This document shows, piece by piece, positions 41,124 through 49,540 of a stretch of 64,000 nucleotides of DNA; position 1 is the first letter of the stretch; every line of letters begins with the position of its first letter. The notes beneath the pieces were generated by a model. That model worked only from the letters and a program-made list of their open reading frames with translations, was not told the DNA's origin and made no database searches. Source of the DNA: Bacillus sp. V2I10 (GTDB lineage: Bacteria > Bacillota > Bacilli > Bacillales > Bacillaceae); the NCBI RefSeq assembly GCF_030817055.1, contig NZ_JAUSYV010000001.1, positions 5,232,001 through 5,296,000 on the forward strand, written 5' to 3'. A program made the position numbers and the translations under genes.

Positions 41124-42201
41124 TTGCTACCACTCCTTTTGTTTCAATCCTTTTTTCCGCTACCCGTTCATCCCCTTCGGAATCGATGAGAGTAATTGGA
41201 TTGCTTTGAACGGTAAATAGGGTTAAGTTCGCAGAGTCACCAACCTTGATTCGTCCAAGTTCCGGTTTTTCAAGCCAGCCTGCAGCATGGGTTGTGACAG
41301 CTGCGATCACCTCTTCAAGTGCGTATCCTAAATAAAGGAATTTCGTTAAAACATTTGCCATGCTATAGACGGGACCGTTTTCTCGGTTCCCGCGGTAGAT
41401 ATCTGTGCTGATTGTATTTAAACCTATGAGATTAGCCTTTGCTGCTTCCGCAGCCTTAAATGAAAAACTTGCCGTTCCGTGACCGACATCCAAATGCACG
41501 CCGCGATTAATCGCATCCGTAAACACTTGAAGCGGTTTATTTTTATCATCAAAAAGGTTATTTTCTTTCCCGTTGAGATAATGAGTAATCACATCTCTTT
41601 TTTCCAAGAGCGGAATGACCTCTTCAATGTTTGGCGGTCCGGAGCCGATGTGCACCATTAAGGGCAGAGATGTTTCCCTTGAAAGGGCCCGGGCAATACG
41701 CAAAGGATCAATGCCGCTGTCACGAACGACACTTTTACTAATTCGCGCCTTTAATCCAACAATGAAATCTTTATGCTCTTGTACCGCCTGTACAGCTTTC
41801 TCTGTATCGATCCATTCTAACTTAGATAATTCATCCACTCGTTTTAAACCAATCCGGGAAATGTTTAAAAAAGCAAACAAATTCGTTTTGGCCCGTGCCC
41901 TGCTCGCAGCAAGATCCGCAATCCGGTCCGCCCCGCAGCTTCCCGCATCTACGATGGTGGTAACACCTTGTTTTACTCCTATTTCATCGATTTCATCGCC
42001 GTACGGATCAAATTCAGGAAAGGCATGGACATGTAAATCAATCCAGCCGCTTGAAACATAGACACCTGAGTAATCGAATACTTCCTCTCCACATCCGCTC
42101 CCAGCCTTTGTCAGCTCGGCAATTTTACCGTCTTCAACCACAATATCCATTTCCTCTTCATTCACAAGCTTTACATTACGCAATACAAACCGTTCCCTCA
42201 T
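41101..42201 (-). CDS. Amidohydrolase/deacetylase family metallohydrolase
   Basis: 366 residues from the ATG (MRERFVLRNVKLVNEEEMD) six bases after AAGGGTG; the frame open to 42267 is not used. Metal motifs: HVHAF (first HxH), the probable carboxylated Lys in VGLKARIS, His in LMVHIGSGPP, His in HLDVGHGTASF, Asp in ISTDIYRGN. The EF_0837/AHA_3915-type family includes deacetylases of N-acyl amino compounds. As the first gene of the operon it probably removes the acyl group from an imported N-acyl amino-sugar acid before the DgaE-like step. Confidence 0.82.
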   Translation of the reverse strand: MRERFVLRNVKLVNEEEMDIVVEDGKIAELTKAGSGCGEEVFDYSGVYVSSGWIDLHVHAFPEFDPYGDEIDEIGVKQGVTTIVDAGSCGADRIADLAASRARAKTNLFAFLNISRIGLKRVDELSKLEWIDTEKAVQAVQEHKDFIVGLKARISKSVVRDSGIDPLRIARALSRETSLPLMVHIGSGPPNIEEVIPLLEKRDVITHYLNGKENNLFDDKNKPLQVFTDAINRGVHLDVGHGTASFSFKAAEAAKANLIGLNTISTDIYRGNRENGPVYSMANVLTKFLYLGYALEEVIAAVTTHAAGWLEKPELGRIKVGDSANLTLFTVQSNPITLIDSEGDERVAEKRIETKGVVANGEFIKC

Positions 42202-42301
42202 ACCTGTCACCCTTTTCCATGATCCTTTCGGAACGCGCTTACATTTATAACTAGTATTTCTTTTCACACCTGAAGGATATCATAGAAAACCAATAAAGTA
42301 A

Positions 42302-42351
42302 ATATAACGTTATAATGTTTAAAATAAAAATATATAACGTTATAATGTTTA
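42302..42351. promoter_or_regulatory. Two 20-bp direct repeats, probable GntR operator
   Basis: ATATAACGTTATAATGTTTA occurs twice, exactly, at 42302-42321 and 42332-42351 (30-base period, about three helical turns). Each holds the palindrome TATAACGTTATA, a plausible GntR/UTRA half-pair. They lie 100-150 bases upstream of the deacetylase ATG, in the promoter region. Confidence 0.75.
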
Positions 42352-42383
42352 TTAGAAAATGACTCTCTTAAATTTCTTTGTAA

Positions 42384-42421
42384 ACAAAAAAAAGGAAAGG
42401 GACTCTTTGTCCGCTTTCCTC
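42384..42421 (-). terminator. Terminator of the acetyltransferase/SRPBCC operon
   Basis: Stem GGAAAGGGAC / GTCCGCTTTCC (one bulge), then T-run of at least seven on the minus strand, 60 bases after the stop at 42481. Confidence 0.85.
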
Positions 42422-42480
42422 AAATTTTTTAAAATAGTGAATGGATGAAGTACTACTTTTCATTCACACCTTTATTTCTT

Positions 42481-42954
42481 TTATTCATTTGGAGAGAACC
42501 TTATATTGGGCCTCTCTGATTGGCTCTCTGCCAATTCCTTAATCACCGTTTTAGCTTTACCTGCAAATTCAACAGAAGCCTCATGATAGTTCCGGCCGTT
42601 TTTAATCAAAGAAAAATCACCGATCCTGATTTTTAGCCGAGTGCTCCTGCCCCGCTCCTCAAGCTGATATAGATAAGCTATATCCCCTTCTTTTACCTTT
42701 TCTTCCCACTTTGAGACGAAAAGTGAAATCTTTAACTCCTTTTGAGGCTCTGCATTTATGATCGTGGTGATAGATTGCCCTCCGTCAGGAAGCTCCCAGA
42801 CCACCTTGCTTCCCTTCCTCATGGCTCCTTCAGGATAACCCTCAGGGAGTTCATCCCATTGTGCTACATATTTTGTTTCTGTCAGCACCCTCCAAATTGT
42901 TTCTGTGCTGGCGTCGATAAGGATCTCTTCATTTACAAACATAGAATCTGCCAT
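42481..42954 (-). CDS. SRPBCC (AHSA1-like) domain protein
   Basis: 157 residues with the START/SRPBCC opening VNEEILIDASTETIWRVLTETKYVAQWDELPEGYPEGAMRKGSKVVWELP and a closing amphipathic helix. Members of this fold bind small hydrophobic ligands; those near AHSA1 have no firm role. Third gene of a three-gene unit with DUF1801 and an acetyltransferase. Confidence 0.8.
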   Translation of the reverse strand: MADSMFVNEEILIDASTETIWRVLTETKYVAQWDELPEGYPEGAMRKGSKVVWELPDGGQSITTIINAEPQKELKISLFVSKWEEKVKEGDIAYLYQLEERGRSTRLKIRIGDFSLIKNGRNYHEASVEFAGKAKTVIKELAESQSERPNIRFSPNE

Positions 42955-42967
42955 AAAGAACCTCCTT

Positions 42968-43393
42968 TTATTCAGCCGGATACGTTTTCTGCAAAAACGT
43001 AATTGACTCCTGAATCAGCTTCTTAAGCACCTCAACATCAATATCAGCCACTTTGTTTATGTAGACGCATGCCTTCCCGTTCGTATGCTTTCCAAACTCC
43101 TTTAAAAGCTCTTCCCGCTTCGTTTCACCAGGCGCAAAGTATAAACTGATTTTTGCCTTCCGGGGTGAAAAGCCGACAAGCGGAGCATCCCCTTCATGAC
43201 CTGACGCATATTTATAATGATAAGAACCGAATCCAATAATGCTTGGCCCCCACATCTTAGCTTCATAGCCGGCCGTTTCTGTAAAAATATCAAGCAGCTG
43301 GTAAGCATCCTCCCGCTTCTTCGGTGAATCAACGGCTTCAATAAATTCAATCACACTGTTGTCAGTCTGCTTCGTTTTCAATTCGTACGCCAA
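42968..43393 (-). CDS. DUF1801 protein
   Basis: 141 residues with the DUF1801 pattern (VIEFIEAVDSPKKREDAYQLLDIFTETAGYEAKMWGPSIIGFGSYHYKYASGHEGDAPLVGFSPRKAKISLYF). A compact YdhG-like fold of unknown function, common in Firmicutes. Often next to SRPBCC genes, as here. Confidence 0.85.
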   Translation of the reverse strand: MAYELKTKQTDNSVIEFIEAVDSPKKREDAYQLLDIFTETAGYEAKMWGPSIIGFGSYHYKYASGHEGDAPLVGFSPRKAKISLYFAPGETKREELLKEFGKHTNGKACVYINKVADIDVEVLKKLIQESITFLQKTYPAE

Positions 43394-43405
43394 AGAATTG
43401 CTCCT

Positions 43406-43828
43406 TTACAGGTCTTTTTTCAAGTAGTGATGCTTAAAGTCTCTCCCAACTCCATCAAGAGTGCCATATACCTCGTACCCATGCTTTTTGTAAAAATCAA
43501 CTGCCTGAAAGCTGAGGGTGTCTACTTTAACAAAGTCGCATTTTTTGAGCGCGGCAAGGTTCTCCGCTTCTGCCAGAAGCTTTGATCCATGCCCCGAATG
43601 GCGCAGGTCCTCATCGATCATAAGGGTATGGATCTCAAGCCAGTTCCAGCAGATTTCTCCTAAAATGCCTCCGCGGACCATGCCGTTTTCATCTTTGAGG
43701 TACAAATTGATTTCTTCATATCTGCCGTTTAAATCCTCCGGAAAGTGCAAGGAATTGTACTCATAGAGCTTCTGATTGACGATATTTTTGCTGTACGGAT
43801 TATCTTCTTTTATAATGCAGTATTTCAT
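43406..43828 (-). CDS. GNAT family N-acetyltransferase
   Basis: 140 residues. The acetyl-CoA loop is in LMIDEDLRHSGHGSKLLAEAENLA, followed by CDFVKVDTLSFQAVDFYKKHGYEVYGTLDG. A generic GNAT enzyme; the acceptor substrate cannot be told from sequence. First gene of the three-gene unit ending at 42481. Confidence 0.85.
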   Translation of the reverse strand: MKYCIIKEDNPYSKNIVNQKLYEYNSLHFPEDLNGRYEEINLYLKDENGMVRGGILGEICWNWLEIHTLMIDEDLRHSGHGSKLLAEAENLAALKKCDFVKVDTLSFQAVDFYKKHGYEVYGTLDGVGRDFKHHYLKKDL

Positions 43829-43957
43829 ATGCTGTCTCCCTGTCTAATTTTTATGTTACTTAATAATTCTTTTTAAAGATGCCAGTTCCTTTTTCTTTAC
43901 GCTTTTTTTCAGCGAAACAATCAAAAAAGCTGCAGATGTTCAGCAGCTCCGCCTCAT

Positions 43958-44176
43958 TCATTTTACAACACCAAGAACAAATCCGTCATCGTCTTCCGGC
44001 AAAACCCGTGCCTGCCAAATACTGCTGTAGCCGCCAAGCGTTCCTATTTCAAGAATCTTTTTCGCACCAATCAGCTTCGCCAGCAAGTAAAGGTGCTTGC
44101 CTTGATTAGGTGCCACATCAATCTCAGGCAGCCCCGCTTCTTCTAAGAACCGAAGTAAAGGTGCCTGATCCCAGCT
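43958..44176 (-). pseudogene. SAM O-methyltransferase remnant with internal deletion
   Basis: The frame reads APLLRFLEEAGLPEIDVAPN, then GKHLYLLAKLIGAKKILEIG and TLGGYSSIWQARVLPEDD, the N-terminus of a YrrM-type O-methyltransferase including its SAM motif. It then jumps straight to DGFVLGVVK and stop, which is the usual C-terminal end of the same family. About 130 codons between are missing. Stops lie just upstream, so the start is lost as well. Confidence 0.7.
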
Positions 44177-44210
44177 TTATTAACGGGGAATCAGCCACCT
44201 ATTCCATAAA

Positions 44211-44246
44211 CAAAAAAGCCATCTCCAGCAATTACCAGAGCTGGCT
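44211..44246 (-). terminator. Terminator of the malic enzyme transcript
   Basis: AGCCA / TGGCT and CCAGC / GCTGG pairings with T6 following on the minus strand, just after the stop at 44252. Confidence 0.75.
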
Positions 44247-44251
44247 TACTT

Positions 44252-45454
44252 TCATTTCACAATCTGAAGTTTCTTAGCTTTTGCTGCTCCCGCTGCAACA
44301 GCTGCTCTTCCCACAGCATTCGCAACGCTTGATGCGACCCTCATATCCAAGACATGTGGAATGATGTAATTTGGGTTCAATTCGGGATCGGAGACAAGTT
44401 CAGCTATAGCATACGCAGCAGCCAGATTCATATCCATTGTGATATCCGCAGCCCGGACATCAAGGGCTCCGCGGAAAATCCCCGGGAATGCGAGTACGTT
44501 ATTTACCTGGTTAGGGAAATCTGAGCGGCCAGTTCCTACGACTGCGGCTCCTGCTGCAAGAGCTTCTTCCGGGTAAATTTCCGGAGTAGGGTTCGCAAGT
44601 GCCAGTACGATGGCATCGCTGTTCATCTTTTTAACCATGCTCCCGGTTAATGCTGCCGGACCAGACACGCCAATGAACACATCTGCGTCTTTGATGGCAT
44701 CGTTCAGGGTTCCGCGCTTTCTTTCCAAATTGGTGACTTCCGCGATTTTTGCTTGAATGTTATTCATCCATTGTTCACCTGGGCAAAGGATCCCTTCCAA
44801 GCTGACAAGCGTGATGTCCTTTACACCAGCTTCAAGAAGCAGCTTGGCTATCGCGATTCCAGCTGAACCCGCTCCGTTGAGAACAAGCTTGATATCCTGT
44901 TTCTCCTTTTTCACCAATCGTAAAGCGTTTATGAGTGCTGCAAATACTACAATCGCCGTTCCATGCTGATCATCGTGAAAGACCGGTATATTCAATTCCT
45001 TTTTAAGCCGTTCTTCAATTTCAAAGCAGCGTGGTGCAGCAATATCTTCCAGGTTTATTCCGCCAAAGGTTGGTTCTAGCGCCTTAACAATCTTCACGAT
45101 TTCATCCGGGTCTTTTTCAGCGAGGCATAGGGGAAATGCATCAACTCCGCCAAACTGCTTAAACAGCACAGACTTTCCTTCCATAACAGGCATCGCAGCA
45201 GCCGGACCAATGTCGCCCATTCCTAATACAGCCGTTCCATCCGTCACGATCGCCACCATGTTGCTTCGAGCTGTCAGGTTGTAGCCTTCTTCCCGGTCTT
45301 CTGCAATGACTCTGCATGACTCTGCCACTCCGGGTGTATAAGCAAGACTTAAATCATAAGCCGATTTGATTTCTACTTTTCCGGTAATTTCAATTTTTCC
45401 AGTAAGCTCTTGGTGGAGCTTCAGTGCTTTTTCTCTTATTTTTAATTCATTCAT
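44252..45454 (-). CDS. NAD(P)-dependent malic enzyme
   Basis: 400 residues, the short bacterial form (YtsJ-like). AYTPGVAESC, NMVAIVTDGTAVLGMGDIGP, Lys in VMEGKSVLFKQFGGVDAFPLC, EDIAAPRCFEIE, DDQHGTAIVV and the NAD site VLNGAGSAGIAIAKLL. It decarboxylates malate to pyruvate in the cytosol. Placed 26 bases after the MaeN malate transporter, so the operon imports malate and feeds it to pyruvate; induction is expected through MalKR. Confidence 0.93.
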   Translation of the reverse strand: MNELKIREKALKLHQELTGKIEITGKVEIKSAYDLSLAYTPGVAESCRVIAEDREEGYNLTARSNMVAIVTDGTAVLGMGDIGPAAAMPVMEGKSVLFKQFGGVDAFPLCLAEKDPDEIVKIVKALEPTFGGINLEDIAAPRCFEIEERLKKELNIPVFHDDQHGTAIVVFAALINALRLVKKEKQDIKLVLNGAGSAGIAIAKLLLEAGVKDITLVSLEGILCPGEQWMNNIQAKIAEVTNLERKRGTLNDAIKDADVFIGVSGPAALTGSMVKKMNSDAIVLALANPTPEIYPEEALAAGAAVVGTGRSDFPNQVNNVLAFPGIFRGALDVRAADITMDMNLAAAYAIAELVSDPELNPNYIIPHVLDMRVASSVANAVGRAAVAAGAAKAKKLQIVK

Positions 45455-45480
45455 TTATCCATTACTCCTTTACTTCATCG

Positions 45481-46824
45481 TTAACTCAGCAGCTTCATTA
45501 AAATCGTTGCCAATATAACCGTTGATGCGCCGCCTAGTCTTGTCGCTACTTGAGCAAATGGCATTAGTGACATCCGGTTGGAAGCAGAAAGGATGGCTAC
45601 ATCCCCTGTTCCGCCTAAGCCGCTGTGACAGCCTGTCACGATCGCTGAGTCAACAGGGTACATCTTCATGAATTTTCCGGTGATGTAGCCGGTTCCTACC
45701 ATGGCAATGACAACGCTTGCGCAAACCGCAATATAACCAGGTGTTACAATTTTCACTACATCTTCAAGCGGGATGAAAAGAATCCCTAATCCAACCATAA
45801 GAGGCCATGTTAAACTGGTCGAAATGAATTTATATAGATGGAATGATCCCTGCTCCATTTTAGCCGGGAGCAGCTGAAAGCATTTAACCAGGGTTGCGGC
45901 AACAATCATCAGTACAGGGCCCGGGATTCCTAGAAATTCATGCGCAAGTCCTCCGAAGATAAAGAAACTGCATGCAACCAGAAGACCCGCTCCCATAAGA
46001 GGAAAGTCAATCGTCTTTGAAAAGTTCGATTCTTCCTTGATTTGATCTCCGCCCTTTGTTTTAACCAATACTCCATTCCCCGTAAGCTCCGGTCTTCGCT
46101 CCCCTAAATTTTTCATTAATCCTGCACAAACGATGGCGATAATATTTCCGATTACGGCTGCTGGAATCATTTGTGATACATAGGATTCAGGTGATCCTCC
46201 GAGAATTTGCGAATAGCCGAGGGAGAGCGGCAAAATTCCCTCTCCGATTCCGCCTCCAATAATCGGAACAACAATATAAAAGAAAGTATGTTTCATATCA
46301 TATCCAAACAGAGATCCTGTTAATAACGCTGCTGCAACCGCAGCAATCGTTCCGAGTGTAAGAGGAATGAACATCCTCATAAAGCCTTGTATTAATAAAC
46401 TGCGGGTCATTCCAAGAATACTCCCAGCTACTAAAATAGAGATATAGAGATATAGGAAGTTCGACGTTTTCATTAACGTCGTGACAGCTTCCATTGAAGC
46501 AGGATTGAGTACATTATAAAAAACGAGAACCGAAGGCACTAACAGTGAGAGAATAGCTGGCCCTCCGATGCTTTTTAAAATTGGAATTTTCATGCCCAAG
46601 TCGCCAAGAAGTATGCCCATAACCATAATGACTGCAAATCCTCCAATCATATCCGGCGGCAGCTGATGATTAACAGAAGCTGCATAAATGATAAGGGCTA
46701 ACACTACGTAAATAGGTAACGGGATAACCCCGATCTTTATTTGATTGATCTTAAACCATAAACTTTTCTTCTCTTCCTTTCTCTCAGGAAAAGGAAGCGT
46801 TTGCAATTTTTGAGCTTGTTTCAC
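45481..46824 (-). CDS. maeN: Na+/malate symporter, 2-hydroxycarboxylate transporter family
   Basis: 447 residues from GTG, eight bases after AGGAGG. About eleven membrane helices with the two 2HCT re-entrant motifs GGGIGEGILPLSLGYSQILGG and SGLGGTGDVAILSASNRMSLMPFAQ. This family carries malate or citrate with sodium; linkage to malic enzyme and MalKR points to malate (MaeN). A direct repeat and a cre-like site lie upstream. Confidence 0.9.
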   Translation of the reverse strand: MKQAQKLQTLPFPERKEEKKSLWFKINQIKIGVIPLPIYVVLALIIYAASVNHQLPPDMIGGFAVIMVMGILLGDLGMKIPILKSIGGPAILSLLVPSVLVFYNVLNPASMEAVTTLMKTSNFLYLYISILVAGSILGMTRSLLIQGFMRMFIPLTLGTIAAVAAALLTGSLFGYDMKHTFFYIVVPIIGGGIGEGILPLSLGYSQILGGSPESYVSQMIPAAVIGNIIAIVCAGLMKNLGERRPELTGNGVLVKTKGGDQIKEESNFSKTIDFPLMGAGLLVACSFFIFGGLAHEFLGIPGPVLMIVAATLVKCFQLLPAKMEQGSFHLYKFISTSLTWPLMVGLGILFIPLEDVVKIVTPGYIAVCASVVIAMVGTGYITGKFMKMYPVDSAIVTGCHSGLGGTGDVAILSASNRMSLMPFAQVATRLGGASTVILATILMKLLS

Positions 46825-46884
46825 AGATATGACCTCCTATCTCTTCTGCCTTTAGGATAGTGGGCTTGTGAGGAAAATCATAGT

Positions 46885-46910
46885 TTATGAAACTTATGAA
46901 AGCGTTAAAT
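46885..46910 (-). promoter_or_regulatory. MalR-type direct repeat with overlapping cre-like site upstream of maeN
   Basis: On the minus strand TTTCATAA is repeated at nine-base spacing (46894-46901 and 46885-46892). A CcpA-like box TGAAAGCGTTAAAT (46897-46910) overlaps it and matches the cre consensus except for the last two bases. Together they suggest induction by MalR and glucose repression by CcpA. Confidence 0.5.
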
Positions 46911-46912
46911 AA

Positions 46913-46946
46913 ATTAAAAAAAGTAAGCGGATGGCGGTCCGCTTAC
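46913..46946 (-). terminator. Terminator overlapping the malR stop
   Basis: Stem GTAAGCGGA / TCCGCTTAC (46923-46931, 46938-46946) then a T-run on the minus strand. The malR TAA stop lies inside the stem. Confidence 0.88.
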
Positions 46947-47650
46947 AAGTATTGGCTGATAACATGCCTTTTAAAATGATTCAATTCATGCTGGTATACC
47001 GGTCTTCCTATCGTTCCATAGCTCACTTTTACATCCAGGACACCGATGTCTATTAAGAACTTCAGGTACTTTCGGACAGAAACCCTGGATATCCCGACAT
47101 GGATTACGACATCTTCAATGGAAAAGGTTCCTGTTTTTAATTGGAGAATGGCATTCCAGATGATTTTTAGCGTCTCCTGTGTCAATCCTTTTGGAAGTTC
47201 CTCTGGAAGATGCTTCTCTTCTTTGCGCAGCAGCTGCTGATCCAAATCTTTTTGATTGAGTGTATGCTGCTTTTGAATAAAGGCCGCTTTTTCTTGATAG
47301 GCAGACAGCGCATTATTAAATCGCTCATATTCGAAAGGCTTGATTAAATAATCCACTGCACCAAGCCTTAATGCTTTTTGGACTCGTTCCATATCGGATG
47401 CAGCCGAAATGACAATAACATCGATCTCTTTTTTCTTCTCTCTTATATACGATAATAAATCCAGGCCATTTTTCCCTGGCATAAAAATGTCGAGGAGCAT
47501 GAGTTCGACTTCGTTCTTTTCCAATTCCTCCATTGCCTGATCCACAGTTGAACATACAGCCGCCAATATAAAACCGCCTACCTGCTCCAAATAGCGTTTG
47601 TTGAATTCGGCAACCATCGGATCATCTTCTACAATCATTACCCGGGTCAT
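46943..47650 (-). CDS. malR: CitB-family response regulator MalR
   Basis: 235 residues. Receiver domain with the acid pair VEDDPMVAEF, phospho-Asp in ELMLLDIFMPGKNGLD (near residue 54) and Lys in YLIKPFEYERF, then a helix-turn-helix (SIEDVVIHVGISRVSVRKYLKFLIDIGVL). This is the DcuR/CitB type that activates C4-dicarboxylate or malate uptake. It overlaps malK by ATGA and reads toward maeN. Confidence 0.9.
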   Translation of the reverse strand: MTRVMIVEDDPMVAEFNKRYLEQVGGFILAAVCSTVDQAMEELEKNEVELMLLDIFMPGKNGLDLLSYIREKKKEIDVIVISAASDMERVQKALRLGAVDYLIKPFEYERFNNALSAYQEKAAFIQKQHTLNQKDLDQQLLRKEEKHLPEELPKGLTQETLKIIWNAILQLKTGTFSIEDVVIHVGISRVSVRKYLKFLIDIGVLDVKVSYGTIGRPVYQHELNHFKRHVISQYL

Positions 47651-49251
47651 GATATGCCACCTTTGCTTTTATATGGAATATAAACGACTACTTTTGTTCC
47701 ACGTCCTTCTTCTGAAGATATTTCCATTTCGCCGCTTAGCTTTTCTAGACTTTCCTTTACTAAAAAGAGACCAATTCCACGATTCTCTCCTTTGGTTGAA
47801 AATCCTTTTTTGAAAATACGACTTTGCACGACATCACTCATTCCTGCACCAGAATCTTTCACTTCAACCGTCAGAATTTCATCACCATAATCAAAATCAA
47901 TGCTGATTTGCTTAGAGGAACTTCTTTCAATGGCTGCAAGAGAGTTATCAATTAAATTTCCGATAATCGTAATAAGATTATGTGTAATATCTGCATCTTC
48001 CGGTTCAGGCACATACAGGTCGGAAGTAAAGAAAAGCTCTGCCCCTTCTTCTCTTGCATGGCTTAACTTTCCAATTAAAAAACCGGCCAATACTGGGTCC
48101 TTTACTTTTCTCGAGATAAAACCGATCTCATCTTTGCTGTGACCGACAATTTCGCTTATATAAGCAGCAAGTTCATCATAGTGTCGCATATGAATCATGC
48201 CAAGAATAACATGCAGCTTATTCATGAATTCATGGGATTGAGCCCGCAGCGCTTCGGCATATAAACGAACGCCTGTCAGCTGCTCTGCAAGCTTGCTGAT
48301 TTCCGTTTTATCCCGAAAAGTAGCTACGGCCCCCACTATGTTTTGATCCACAATCACCGGCACACGATTGATTAACAACGTGATTCCTTTTAATTCCTGT
48401 ACTTCATCAAGCTCTGCCTCTCCGGTCTCTAGCACTCTGCGCAAAGTCGAAGTGGGCATGTATTCATTAATATCTTTGCCAATCGGATACTCGCTTCCAA
48501 GCCCGGCTTTATGAACAAGCTTTTCCGCCGCTTTATTGACAAGCGTAATTCTAGCATCCTGGTCAACAGCAATTACTCCTTCACGGACAGATTGCAGGAC
48601 GGCACTTCTCTCTTGAAGGAGCTTTGCAATAGCAAAGGGTTCAAGCCCAAATAAGATCTTTTTAATGTATCTGGCCAAAAATACCGCTCCCGCAATTCCT
48701 GCCAGCACGCCAAAGATTGTTCCTATGTATAGATTGGACCGGCTTTTTCCGACGGCTTCGTTTACATTATCAAGGGATATACCAACTGCTGCTGCTCCTA
48801 CTTCCTTTCCGTTGGAATCAAAGATTGGAGTAAAGGAGCGCAAAGAACGGCCCAGTGTGCCCTCGGAAATGCTTACATACTCTTTTCCCTGCAGAACAGC
48901 TCGTTCATCTCCGCCTACAAACTTCTTCCCTACCATCTCAGAATCCGGATGAGACAGCCTTATTCCTTCCATATCCATGATGACAACGAATTGAACATTT
49001 GTAGACGATTTAATCTCATTTGCAAATCTTTGTACTTCTTGTTTACTTCCCCTTCCACTTAAAGCAGCAATTACAAGGGGAGAATGCGCCATCATGCGCG
49101 CCACATTTCCTGCTTTTTCAGCCTGACTGTCTTCCACACTTTGCGTTACCGTATCGCTAATCAGCAAATTGGTGACCAAAAGCGAAAAAGCCACAACGGT
49201 ACAGACAAAAATGGTGATTGTAACTTGCAGGCTCCATTTTCCTTTTTTCAT
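47647..49251 (-). CDS. malK: Sensor histidine kinase MalK (CitA/DcuS family)
   Basis: 534 residues from the ATG six bases after GAGGTG. Membrane helix (about 10-32), an extracytoplasmic PAS-like sensor (QEVQRFANEIKSSTNVQFVVIMDMEGIRLSHP...GKEYVSISEGTLG), second membrane helix, a cytosolic PAS (AVLQSVREGVIAVDQDARITLVNKAAEKL), phospho-His in AQSHEFMNKLHVILGM and an HATPase (NLIGNLIDNSLAA-like: IIGNLIDNSLAAIERS; GSGKG-like DSGAGM; KGENRGIGLFLVKESLEKLSG). Senses outside malate and phosphorylates MalR. Confidence 0.92.
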   Translation of the reverse strand: MKKGKWSLQVTITIFVCTVVAFSLLVTNLLISDTVTQSVEDSQAEKAGNVARMMAHSPLVIAALSGRGSKQEVQRFANEIKSSTNVQFVVIMDMEGIRLSHPDSEMVGKKFVGGDERAVLQGKEYVSISEGTLGRSLRSFTPIFDSNGKEVGAAAVGISLDNVNEAVGKSRSNLYIGTIFGVLAGIAGAVFLARYIKKILFGLEPFAIAKLLQERSAVLQSVREGVIAVDQDARITLVNKAAEKLVHKAGLGSEYPIGKDINEYMPTSTLRRVLETGEAELDEVQELKGITLLINRVPVIVDQNIVGAVATFRDKTEISKLAEQLTGVRLYAEALRAQSHEFMNKLHVILGMIHMRHYDELAAYISEIVGHSKDEIGFISRKVKDPVLAGFLIGKLSHAREEGAELFFTSDLYVPEPEDADITHNLITIIGNLIDNSLAAIERSSSKQISIDFDYGDEILTVEVKDSGAGMSDVVQSRIFKKGFSTKGENRGIGLFLVKESLEKLSGEMEISSEEGRGTKVVVYIPYKSKGGIS

Positions 49252-49494
49252 TTGATTCACCTCGGTGATCCTCGCTATTTATCTATTATACAAAAGTTTG
49301 GATGGCAACGGACCTGTTCTCGGCTGGTTTAAAAAAAGCAGGATTTTTAATGCGGAGGAGCATCACTCTGAATTGAATGGCTGGACTGGCGATACAAATG
49401 AATAGTACATGGGGGAACCACCAAGTAATGATGCAGTTTCAAGGATGAAATCAACTGCTAAATACTCATCTTAAAGACTAAATGTAAGAGCAGG

Positions 49495-49535
49495 AAAAAA
49501 CAAAAGAGCAAGATCCCAATCTCAAGCCTTGCTCT
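49495..49535 (-). terminator. Terminator of the ABC-2 exporter operon
   Basis: Stem AGAGCAAG / CTTGCTCT (49505-49512, 49528-49535), with TTTTGTTTTTT on the minus strand, just after the stop at 49541. Confidence 0.8.
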
Positions 49536-49540
49536 CAATT

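Noticed and set aside
43879..44109. 76-residue plus-strand frame
   Set aside because: It is antisense to the readable O-methyltransferase remnant on the minus strand.
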